This document shows, one piece after another, positions 1-4,933 of a DNA stretch of 6,157 nt (position 1 is its first letter; each line of letters opens with the position of its first letter). A program made the translations under genes and the position numbers. The DNA is from Campylobacterota bacterium. GTDB lineage: Bacteria; Campylobacterota; Campylobacteria; Campylobacterales; Sulfurovaceae. The notes beneath the pieces are model-generated. The model did not search any database, was not told where the DNA came from, and was given only the letters and a program-made list of their open reading frames with translations. The stretch covers positions 1 to 6,157 of the forward strand of contig JAADEQ010000016.1 in NCBI GenBank assembly GCA_013153345.1, written 5' to 3'.

Positions 1-1
1 T

Positions 2-454
2 ATGGAGCTTGATGCTCTAAAGAGAGTAGTAGCTAAAGAGCTAGGGCTCTCTTATACTACTGAGGGTAATATTTTGCCTAAAAATGAGATTAAATATTTT
101 GTAAATGAGGATGTAGTTGTAGATATTAAAGGGTATGAGTGGTATATAAAAAATAGATATTTTTCTTCAGTAGAGAGTAAAAAGATAGGGTTAATAAAAG
201 AGATTGATGCAGTAATCTTTTTAAATAAATATTTTTTAATTATTAGAATGCCAACTAAAGAGTATAAAATAGACCTATTCTCCCACTTTAAAAAGCTTTA
301 TGAGAGTGAGGATAGAAAGTTACTAAATTATCGGTTTCAAAGTGATGGAATTGACTTATTGCTTTTAATAGAAAATATCTCAATTGATATGGGAAAAGAG
401 TCTATATCGATGGATTTTTCTCTATTTTTGAAGTTGGATGAGAGAGAAGAGTAA
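2..454 (+). CDS. Hypothetical protein, 150 residues, 5' end uncertain
   Basis: I do not recognise this protein. The frame opens with ATG at base 2, only one base after the window edge, so no ribosome binding site can be seen and the true start may lie further upstream. The product is soluble-looking: rich in Lys, Glu, Ile and Phe, with no cysteine, no signal peptide and no clear membrane segment. The middle (about residues 65-90) is hydrophobic and beta-like, and the last 40 residues alternate hydrophobic and charged positions. The base composition and the heavy use of GAG and AGA codons match the neighbouring genes, so recent transfer is not suggested. It runs toward lysS with only 7 bases between the stop codons and ends in its own terminator hairpin. 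It is probably a real gene because the frame is long, closed by a terminator and compactly fitted against lysS. No function is proposed. Confidence 0.7.
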   Translation: MELDALKRVVAKELGLSYTTEGNILPKNEIKYFVNEDVVVDIKGYEWYIKNRYFSSVESKKIGLIKEIDAVIFLNKYFLIIRMPTKEYKIDLFSHFKKLYESEDRKLLNYRFQSDGIDLLLLIENISIDMGKESISMDFSLFLKLDEREE

Positions 455-470
455 CCTCTTCTTATTTTTT
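445..470 (+). terminator. Intrinsic terminator of the first + strand gene, overlapping the lysS 3' end
   Basis: A perfect 7-bp stem is formed by AGAAGAG (445-451) and CTCTTCT (456-462), with a four-base loop, TAAC. It is followed on the + strand by TTATTTTTT (462-470), the U-tract expected of a rho-independent terminator. The TAA stop of the + strand gene sits in the loop. The T-tract is the complement of the last two lysine codons and stop of lysS. In the leftward direction the hairpin is not followed by a U-run, so it looks one-directional. The stem is short and only moderately GC-rich, so strength is uncertain. Confidence 0.6.
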
Positions 471-2093
471 AGCAGCTCTCTCTTTACACGCTTTTGTATC
501 GATACAAAAATATCCTTTTCCTTTTTTTGCAGGTTTTAGCTCCTCTTCATTATCATTGCCACACTTCTTGCAAACTTTATCGCTCTTTGGAGTCTCAAGT
601 TTTGCTTCTGGCTTCATTGCAGGAAATAAGAGCACATCTTTAATTGAGTGTTGGTTTGTTAAAATCATAACAAGTCTATCAATTCCAATTCCCTCTCCTG
701 CAGTTGGAGGCATTCCGTAACTTAGGGCTCTTACAAAATCTAAATCCATATGCATTGCTTCATCATCGCCGCTAACCTCTTTTGCCTCAACTTGAGCCTT
801 AAATCTTTCATATTGGTCAATTGGGTCATTTAGCTCATTAAATCCATTTGCAATCTCTTTTGCAGCAATAAAAAACTCAAATCTATCTGTTAAAAACTCA
901 TCCTCATCATTTCTTCTTGCAAGTGGGCTAATATCTACTGGATAGTGGGTTAGAAATGTTGGATTAATAAGATTTTTTTCTACAAACTCATCAAAAAGCT
1001 CCTCTTGAAGCTTTCCAACAGATAGATTCTCATCAACCTCAAGCCCTTTTGATTTGATAAATTTAATTAAAGCCTCTTTATCTCTTATATCTTTTTTATC
1101 AATTCCGCTATATTTAACTATTGCATCTTCCCATTTTATCTTTTGAAATGGAGTTGAAAAATCAATCTCCATATCTGCATACTTTATCTTTTTAGGAAGA
1201 TTTAGCTCTCTAAATAAATACTCAAAAAGCTCTTCAGTAAGCTTCATTAAATCTTCATATGTATGGTATGCCCAGTAAAATTCAAGCATTGTAAATTCTG
1301 GGTTGTGGGTATGATCCATTCCCTCATTTCTAAAGTTTCTATTTATCTCAAAAACTGCCTCCATTCCTCCAACAATAAGTCTTTTTAAATATAGCTCTGG
1401 AGCAATTCTTAAATATCTATCAACTCCAAGGGCGTTATGGTGTGTAATAAATGGTCTTGCATTTGCTCCTCCAGGAATTGGGTGAAGCATTGGGGTCTCA
1501 ACCTCTAAAAAGCCTTTCTCTTCAAAAAATCTTCTAACTAAAGATACAATTTTTGAGCGAAGTGTAAAAATCTCTTTTACCTCAGGATTTACAATCATAT
1601 CAAGATATCTTTGGCGATATTTAATCTCTGTATCTTGAAGCCCATGAAACTTTTCTGGAAGTGGATGGATAGCTTTAGTAACAAGCTTCATATCCTTGCA
1701 ATGAAGAGTAACTTCTCCAGTTTGTGTAACAAAAGGATAGCCGCTAACTTGAATTATATCTCCAACTTCAAATAGCTTTTTTGCCACATTATTATAAAAT
1801 CCTTCAGGCAGCTCATCTCTATTATAATAAATTTGCACAAGTCCATCACTATCTTCAATCTTAGCAAAAGCTGCTTTTCCCATAACTCTTATAAATTTAA
1901 TTCTTCCAGTTAGAGTCTCTTCTTTTGATTCATCTTTCTTTTGAGGATTTTCTTTTAGATTTTCATACTTTTTTAAGAACTCTTTTGAAGAGATTCCTTT
2001 TTTTATATTGGTTGGATAGGGATTTATTCCTTCTTCTTGAAGTTTTTGAGCTTTTTTGATTCTTTCTTGAATATATTGATTATCAAATATCAA
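462..2093 (-). CDS. lysS: Lysyl-tRNA synthetase, class II, with cysteine-rich C-terminal extension
   Basis: This cytoplasmic enzyme charges tRNA-Lys with lysine using ATP. The 543 residues show an N-terminal helix, an OB-fold anticodon-binding domain (about 60-140) and a class II catalytic core. Motif 1 lies around 194-215 ([20 protein letters not shown]). Motif 2 lies around 248-275, with RNFRNEG at 252-258 and [10 protein letters not shown] at 263-272. Motif 3 is [13 protein letters not shown] at 466-478. The core ends near 495. Bacterial LysS is usually about 500 residues; here about 48 more follow, carrying Cys508, Cys511, Cys530 and Cys536 in a CX2C-X18-CX5C pattern that resembles a zinc ribbon. 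The start is TTG at 2093-2091: AGGAG at 2104-2100 lies six bases upstream, and the next in-frame ATG would delete most of the OB fold. It is the last gene of the leftward operon, 9 bases after fur. The family call is very secure; the role of the extension is unknown. Confidence 0.97.
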   Translation of the reverse strand: MIFDNQYIQERIKKAQKLQEEGINPYPTNIKKGISSKEFLKKYENLKENPQKKDESKEETLTGRIKFIRVMGKAAFAKIEDSDGLVQIYYNRDELPEGFYNNVAKKLFEVGDIIQVSGYPFVTQTGEVTLHCKDMKLVTKAIHPLPEKFHGLQDTEIKYRQRYLDMIVNPEVKEIFTLRSKIVSLVRRFFEEKGFLEVETPMLHPIPGGANARPFITHHNALGVDRYLRIAPELYLKRLIVGGMEAVFEINRNFRNEGMDHTHNPEFTMLEFYWAYHTYEDLMKLTEELFEYLFRELNLPKKIKYADMEIDFSTPFQKIKWEDAIVKYSGIDKKDIRDKEALIKFIKSKGLEVDENLSVGKLQEELFDEFVEKNLINPTFLTHYPVDISPLARRNDEDEFLTDRFEFFIAAKEIANGFNELNDPIDQYERFKAQVEAKEVSGDDEAMHMDLDFVRALSYGMPPTAGEGIGIDRLVMILTNQHSIKDVLLFPAMKPEAKLETPKSDKVCKKCGNDNEEELKPAKKGKGYFCIDTKACKERAAKK

Positions 2094-2099
2094 TTTTAT

Positions 2100-2104
2100 C
2101 TCCT
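2100..2104 (-). promoter_or_regulatory. Ribosome binding site of lysS, overlapping the fur stop codon
   Basis: AGGAG, read on the - strand, shares its first two bases with the TAG stop of fur and stands six bases before the TTG. This good SD spacing is the main reason for accepting the TTG start of lysS. Confidence 0.75.
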
Positions 2105-2561
2105 AATTTTTATTTTGACACTCATTGCAAATTCCAACAATTTTCATTGTGTGACCAATCATTTTGAAATTATATTTTTTTGAAACTTCAATTTGTCTTG
2201 ATTCTATTATCTCATCAACAAATTCTATAATTTTTCCACACTCCAAACATACAAGATGGTCATGATGCTCTTTATGGCCAATCTCATACTTTTTGCCATC
2301 TTTTCCAAAAGAGATTGAATCAACAAGTCCTTCTTCTTCAAAAAGGGCTAAGGTTCTATAGATAGTTGCAATTCCAATATTCTCTTTGGGGAAAGATTTT
2401 TTAATCAACATTAATATCTCTTCTGGAGAGTGGTGGCCAGAGTGTTGATAGAGAGTTTGAAGGATAATCTCTCTTTGTTTGGTATACTTTAGACCCTTTT
2501 TTCTAATGACATCTTTTAACTCCTCTAAGAGGTCAATAAACTCTTGGTCTATTCTTTTCAT
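2103..2561 (-). CDS. fur: Ferric uptake regulator (Fur family metal-dependent regulator)
   Basis: Fur is a dimeric DNA-binding repressor that senses Fe(II) and controls iron uptake and storage genes. The 152-residue length matches the roughly 150 residues of Helicobacter Fur. The winged-helix domain covers about 1-85, with a recognition-helix region near 62-80 (IGIATIYRTLALFEEEGLV). The dimerisation and metal domain follows: KYEIGHKEHHDH (91-102) carries the histidine-rich sensing site. Two CXXC pairs, Cys105/Cys108 and Cys145/Cys148, would form the structural zinc site. The N-terminal extension ahead of the helix-turn-helix and the sequence around EHHDHLVCLECGKIIEF (98-114) are close to the Helicobacter/Campylobacter Fur group, which favours Fur over Zur or PerR, though metal specificity is inferred. 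ATG is preceded by AAGGGAG, which overlaps the cvpA stop. The gap from cvpA is 8 bases and the gap to lysS is 9. No separate promoter is visible, so fur is probably transcribed from the gatC promoter, much as I recall for C. jejuni. Confidence 0.93.
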   Translation of the reverse strand: MKRIDQEFIDLLEELKDVIRKKGLKYTKQREIILQTLYQHSGHHSPEEILMLIKKSFPKENIGIATIYRTLALFEEEGLVDSISFGKDGKKYEIGHKEHHDHLVCLECGKIIEFVDEIIESRQIEVSKKYNFKMIGHTMKIVGICNECQNKN

Positions 2562-2569
2562 CTACTCCC

Positions 2570-3094
2570 TTAATAGTAGTAACGAGATGATTGGGTAGAG
2601 ATATTTAAAATATATTTTCCACTATTTTTTAGCATCTTATATATTACTCCTCTTGAGTATTTTAGTTTTGCTGATTGCAAAATCTTTGTTTTGGTATGGA
2701 AAATATAGATAATAACTGAAAAGATAACAAAATATCTAATAAAGGCTAAAATAATTGAAGCCACTACATGAGGAGTCCCTTTTGGCACCTCTCCAACTAG
2801 ACCCATAATAAAATTTGATATATATTTTCCAAGCCCAAAGAATATTAAAAATACTAAAATAATTCCAATGGAGTTTAAAAAGTTTATAGAGACATTTTGG
2901 GTAATATGGGTATATACAAACTTTGCAAAGGGCTTATGGAGGCAAGATGCTGCAAAGATACTTCCTACAATTGTGGTAGTTGCAAAGAGCTCCTCTAATA
3001 TATTAGAGGTTACTGCTTTTAAAGATAACAAAATTAAAGCAAGTAGTAAAATTACATCTATTAAGGTAAAGATAATAGTGGTGCTATATGTCAT
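2570..3094 (-). CDS. CvpA family inner-membrane protein
   Basis: This 174-residue integral membrane protein has about four hydrophobic segments (roughly 7-25, 36-53, 72-95 and 110-132) and a basic, cytoplasmic-looking tail with a Tyr-rich end. The N-terminal pattern with an early Asp in the first helix (TLIDVILLLALILL, 10-23) and the overall architecture fit the colicin V production (CvpA) family, whose members are small four-helix proteins. A cvpA homologue directly upstream of fur is also known, as I recall, in C. jejuni. The biochemical role of CvpA is poorly defined; it is linked to colicin V secretion in E. coli and to envelope integrity. I choose the ATG at 3094-3092 because AGGAGG lies four bases upstream, directly after the pilT stop. 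The frame is open 19 codons further, but that would overlap pilT and lacks an SD. The family assignment rests on architecture, position and limited motif similarity. Confidence 0.75.
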   Translation of the reverse strand: MTYSTTIIFTLIDVILLLALILLSLKAVTSNILEELFATTTIVGSIFAASCLHKPFAKFVYTHITQNVSINFLNSIGIILVFLIFFGLGKYISNFIMGLVGEVPKGTPHVVASIILAFIRYFVIFSVIIYIFHTKTKILQSAKLKYSRGVIYKMLKNSGKYILNISTQSSRYYY

Positions 3095-3098
3095 CTCT

Positions 3099-3104
3099 CC
3101 TCCT
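3099..3104 (-). promoter_or_regulatory. Strong ribosome binding site that fixes the cvpA start
   Basis: AGGAGG, directly after the TAA stop of pilT and four bases before ATG 3094-3092, is the best SD in the window. It argues against the longer upstream reading of cvpA. Confidence 0.8.
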
Positions 3105-4169
3105 TTACTTAAGCCCAAGCTGACGTTTAAGCTCTTCTGGGTAGTAGGCATAATTTATAGCTGTCTCTACATCAATTATTCCTTGATTAATAAAGTTGAT
3201 TAGATTTTTTGTTTGAGTCTGCATTCCTTGGGCTTGACCAAGCTGCATTGTGGAGTAGATTTGGTGAATTTTGTGCTCTCTAATAAGGTTTGCAATTGCA
3301 TCATTATTTATCATAATCTCCCACGCAGCAACCCTTCCTCCTCCAATTTTTGGAAGAAGTGTTTGAGAGATAACTGCTTTTAGTGAGCTTGCAAGCATTG
3401 CTCTAATTTGGCTCTGCTCAGCTGCCTCAAAACTATCAATAATCCTGTTAATCGATTTTGGAGCTGAGTTTGTATGGAGTGTTGCAAAGACTAAGTGCCC
3501 AGTCTCAGCTGCAGTAAGAGCTGCTGCAATTGTCTCACTATCTCTCATCTCCCCAATTAATATCACATCTGGGTCTTGACGAAGCACATATTTTAATCCA
3601 GTATAGAAATCTTTGGTATCATTCTCAACCTCTCTATGAGAGATTGTTGATAGGATTGGTTTATGTAAAAACTCCACTGGGTCTTCAATGGTTACAATAT
3701 GGCGCTTTTGCGTCTTATTTATCTCATGCAGCATTGAAGCAAGAGTTGTTGATTTACCACTTCCAGTTGGTCCAGTTACTAAAACTAAACCTCTATGAAG
3801 CTTTGTTAGCTCTCTAAATACATCTGGAGCATTGATATCGGTTAAATCTGGGGTTTTTGTTGGAATAAGTCTTAGAGCCGCTGATAGCTCCCCTAAAGTC
3901 TTATAGATATTAAAACGAAATCTTGCCTTTTCACTAAAGGCAAACATCCCATCAATTTCACCTTTTGTCTTTAATCTATCAATCTGTTTTTGTGTTAAAA
4001 ATGGGTAACAAAGCTCTTCTATCTCTTTTCCAGTTAACTCATGGTAGTTTAGTTTAATTAATGAGCCATCAACCCTAATTGATGGTTTATCTCCTGCTAC
4101 TAGGTGCAAGTCTGAGGCGTTTTTCTTTAAAAGCGCATTAATAAAAGGGGCAATCTTTAAATTTTCCAT
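3105..4169 (-). CDS. pilT: Type IV pilus retraction ATPase PilT
   Basis: This hexameric cytoplasmic ATPase powers type IV pilus disassembly and so twitching motility and DNA uptake. Numbering is from the ATG at 4169-4167 (354 residues; the Pseudomonas protein has 344). The N-terminal PAS-like domain contains ASDLHLVAG (18-26). The RecA-like core has Walker A GPTGSGKST (133-141), an Asp box TIEDPVE (160-166), a Walker B-like segment DPDVILIGEMRD (199-210) with the expected catalytic Glu207, and a His box with His225 and His232. A C-terminal AIANLIRE (291-298) stands where PilT proteins carry AIRNLIRE, the signature separating PilT from the extension ATPase PilB; its third residue is changed. 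A TTG six codons upstream is possible, but it overlaps the gatC stop and has no SD. ATG 4169 has AGGA five bases away. The gene sits between gatC and cvpA, apart from any other pilus gene in the window. Confidence 0.93.
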   Translation of the reverse strand: MENLKIAPFINALLKKNASDLHLVAGDKPSIRVDGSLIKLNYHELTGKEIEELCYPFLTQKQIDRLKTKGEIDGMFAFSEKARFRFNIYKTLGELSAALRLIPTKTPDLTDINAPDVFRELTKLHRGLVLVTGPTGSGKSTTLASMLHEINKTQKRHIVTIEDPVEFLHKPILSTISHREVENDTKDFYTGLKYVLRQDPDVILIGEMRDSETIAAALTAAETGHLVFATLHTNSAPKSINRIIDSFEAAEQSQIRAMLASSLKAVISQTLLPKIGGGRVAAWEIMINNDAIANLIREHKIHQIYSTMQLGQAQGMQTQTKNLINFINQGIIDVETAINYAYYPEELKRQLGLK

Positions 4170-4174
4170 TAATA

Positions 4175-4178
4175 TCCT
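4175..4178 (-). promoter_or_regulatory. Ribosome binding site deciding the pilT start
   Basis: AGGA lies one base after the TGA stop of gatC and five bases before ATG 4169-4167. The competing TTG at 4187-4185 has only an AT-rich stretch upstream, so the shorter PilT is preferred. Confidence 0.6.
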
Positions 4179-4179
4179 A

Positions 4180-4470
4180 TCACTCAATTATAGCTGGAAC
4201 TATAAAAAAGTCATCTCTTGCCTCAGGAGCATATTTTAAAATTATCTTTGGAATCTCCTTGTCACAATAAGGAATATCTTCTCTCATTGGAGTTCCACCT
4301 TCAAGTGTTGAGAAGTAGCTATCTAAATTGGAGGTATCAAGCTCATTAAGATTTTCTACATACTCTAAAATATCACTAAGCTGTTTGATAATCTCTTCTT
4401 TTTTTTCTTCATTAATCTCTAGCGCTGAGAGATTCTCTAACTTCTTTAGTAAATTGTTATCAATCTTCAC
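4180..4470 (-). CDS. gatC: Aspartyl/glutamyl-tRNA amidotransferase subunit C
   Basis: GatC is the small belt-like subunit that holds GatA and GatB together in the GatCAB amidotransferase. That complex converts Glu-tRNA-Gln and Asp-tRNA-Asn to the amidated forms, an essential route in bacteria lacking GlnRS and/or AsnRS. The 96-residue length is typical. Family hallmarks are the amphipathic N-terminal helices (1-45), the turn LDTSNLDSYF (44-53), the MRED motif at 62-65 (LRED in most members) and the ending APEARDDFFIVPAIIE (81-96), which matches the usual 'aP...ffvVP.ie' tail. The start is GTG at 4470-4468, with TAAGG at 4484-4480 nine bases upstream; an AAGAG directly beside the GTG is too close to act. 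GatA and GatB are not in the window, so the complex is encoded at separate loci. It is the first gene of the leftward operon, behind a recognisable promoter, and its stop is 10 bases from pilT. Confidence 0.93.
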   Translation of the reverse strand: MKIDNNLLKKLENLSALEINEEKKEEIIKQLSDILEYVENLNELDTSNLDSYFSTLEGGTPMREDIPYCDKEIPKIILKYAPEARDDFFIVPAIIE

Positions 4471-4499
4471 CTCTTTACACCTTAAACGTTTTTTTAATA

Positions 4500-4529
4500 A
4501 TTATATATAAAAACTATTTAAAGCTTCAA
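4500..4529 (-). promoter_or_regulatory. Sigma70-type promoter of the gatC–pilT–cvpA–fur–lysS operon
   Basis: On the - strand a perfect -10 box TATAAT (4505-4500) is preceded, after an 18-bp spacer, by TTGAAG (4529-4524), which matches four of six bases of the -35 consensus. Transcription would start near 4493, giving a leader of about 23 nt that contains the gatC SD. No other promoter as good is apparent at the junctions inside the operon. The surroundings are very AT-rich, so a chance TATAAT is possible, but its position is right. Confidence 0.6.
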
Positions 4530-4536
4530 GTGGTAT

Positions 4537-4542
4537 TATACT
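4537..4542 (+). promoter_or_regulatory. Candidate -10 element for the ftrB–dapE transcript
   Basis: TATACT matches five of six bases of the -10 consensus and would start RNA near 4549, about 28 nt before the gene. No convincing -35 hexamer stands 16-18 bp upstream (the stretch there is CTATTTA). This is not unusual in Campylobacterota, where the -35 is weakly conserved. Its upstream contact zone overlaps the gatC promoter on the other strand. Confidence 0.4.
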
Positions 4543-4565
4543 ATTTCATAAAATAATAAATAAAA

Positions 4566-4570
4566 AGGGA
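4566..4570 (+). promoter_or_regulatory. Ribosome binding site deciding the ftrB start
   Basis: AGGGA ends directly before an ATG at 4571 but six bases before a second in-frame ATG at 4577. The second spacing is workable and the first is not, so translation most likely begins at 4577. Confidence 0.65.
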
Positions 4571-4576
4571 ATGAAG

Positions 4577-4924
4577 ATGTTACAAAATATTGATATGAGT
4601 TCACCAGAATTTTTAGAAGAGTTAGAAAAGACCAAAAAATTTACAGATAAAGTTCTTGAGAGATTTGGCTGGGTTTACCATCCAGACCCAGAGGTTGTTG
4701 AGAGTGTTCAAATGGGGCTTACTAGAAATAAGCTTCTTTATGGAAAGAGATTTTGCCCTTGTTTTATGGTAATTGAGGAGGATGGAAAATATAAAAGTGC
4801 AGATGATAGAATCTGTCCTTGCAAACCAGCAATTGAGAAAGAGGTGCCAGAGGAGGGAAAATGTCATTGTGGAATTTTTTGCACCCCTGAGTATGTTAAA
4901 AAGTATAATGAAGAGCAAAAATAA
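4577..4924 (+). CDS. ftrB: Ferredoxin:thioredoxin reductase catalytic (beta) chain-like protein
   Basis: The family passes electrons from reduced ferredoxin, via a [4Fe-4S] cluster next to an active-site disulfide, to thioredoxin-type proteins. The 115-residue protein has the full signature: CPC (60-62), CPC (80-82) and CHC (96-98). By analogy with the plant enzyme, Cys60, Cys80, Cys82 and Cys96 would bind the cluster, while Cys62 and Cys98 form the redox-active disulfide. The spacers are 17 and 13 residues, against 16 and 8 in chloroplast and cyanobacterial enzymes; the longer second spacer resembles, from memory, the archaeal and non-phototrophic type. A seventh cysteine, Cys102, follows the CHC. 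The variable chain used by phototrophs is not nearby. A second ATG two codons upstream is rejected on SD spacing. The gene is first in a rightward unit, 9 bases before dapE. The family call is secure; the physiological target is not known. Confidence 0.88.
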   Translation: MLQNIDMSSPEFLEELEKTKKFTDKVLERFGWVYHPDPEVVESVQMGLTRNKLLYGKRFCPCFMVIEEDGKYKSADDRICPCKPAIEKEVPEEGKCHCGIFCTPEYVKKYNEEQK

Positions 4925-4928
4925 AGGA
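4924..4928 (+). promoter_or_regulatory. Ribosome binding site of dapE, overlapping the ftrB stop
   Basis: AAGGA begins on the last base of the ftrB TAA and lies five bases before the TTG at 4934. It supports this TTG as the dapE start and suggests coupled translation. Confidence 0.7.
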
Positions 4929-4933
4929 ATAAG

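Noticed and set aside
3095..3151. Longer reading of the CvpA protein with 19 extra N-terminal residues
   Set aside because: It would overlap the pilT coding end by 47 bases, has no SD, and adds a polar stretch before the first membrane helix. The ATG at 3094-3092 has AGGAGG at the right distance.
2868..3203. Rightward open frame opposite cvpA and the pilT end
   Set aside because: It crosses two supported genes on the other strand, and its hydrophobic look merely mirrors the membrane helices of CvpA.
3530..3817. Rightward open frame opposite pilT
   Set aside because: It lies entirely opposite the PilT ATPase core, including the Walker boxes, and shows no independent coding evidence.
4170..4187. 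TTG start six codons upstream of the chosen pilT ATG
   Set aside because: It overlaps the gatC stop and has no SD, while the ATG at 4169-4167 has AGGA five bases away and gives the usual PilT N-terminus.
4495..4509. Possible Fur box (TAATAATTATATATA) over the gatC -10 element
   Set aside because: The left half matches the TGATAAT half-site at six of seven bases, but the right half matches at only three of seven. In such AT-rich DNA this is expected by chance. A DNA-binding test would be needed to revive it.
4501..4510. Perfect 10-bp palindrome TTATATATAA
   Set aside because: It consists only of A and T, overlaps the -10 box, and is easily produced by chance. There is no sign of an operator.
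4571..4576. ATG at 4571 as the ftrB start
   Set aside because: The only SD, AGGGA, directly abuts this ATG with no spacing. The ATG at 4577 has a normal six-base spacer.
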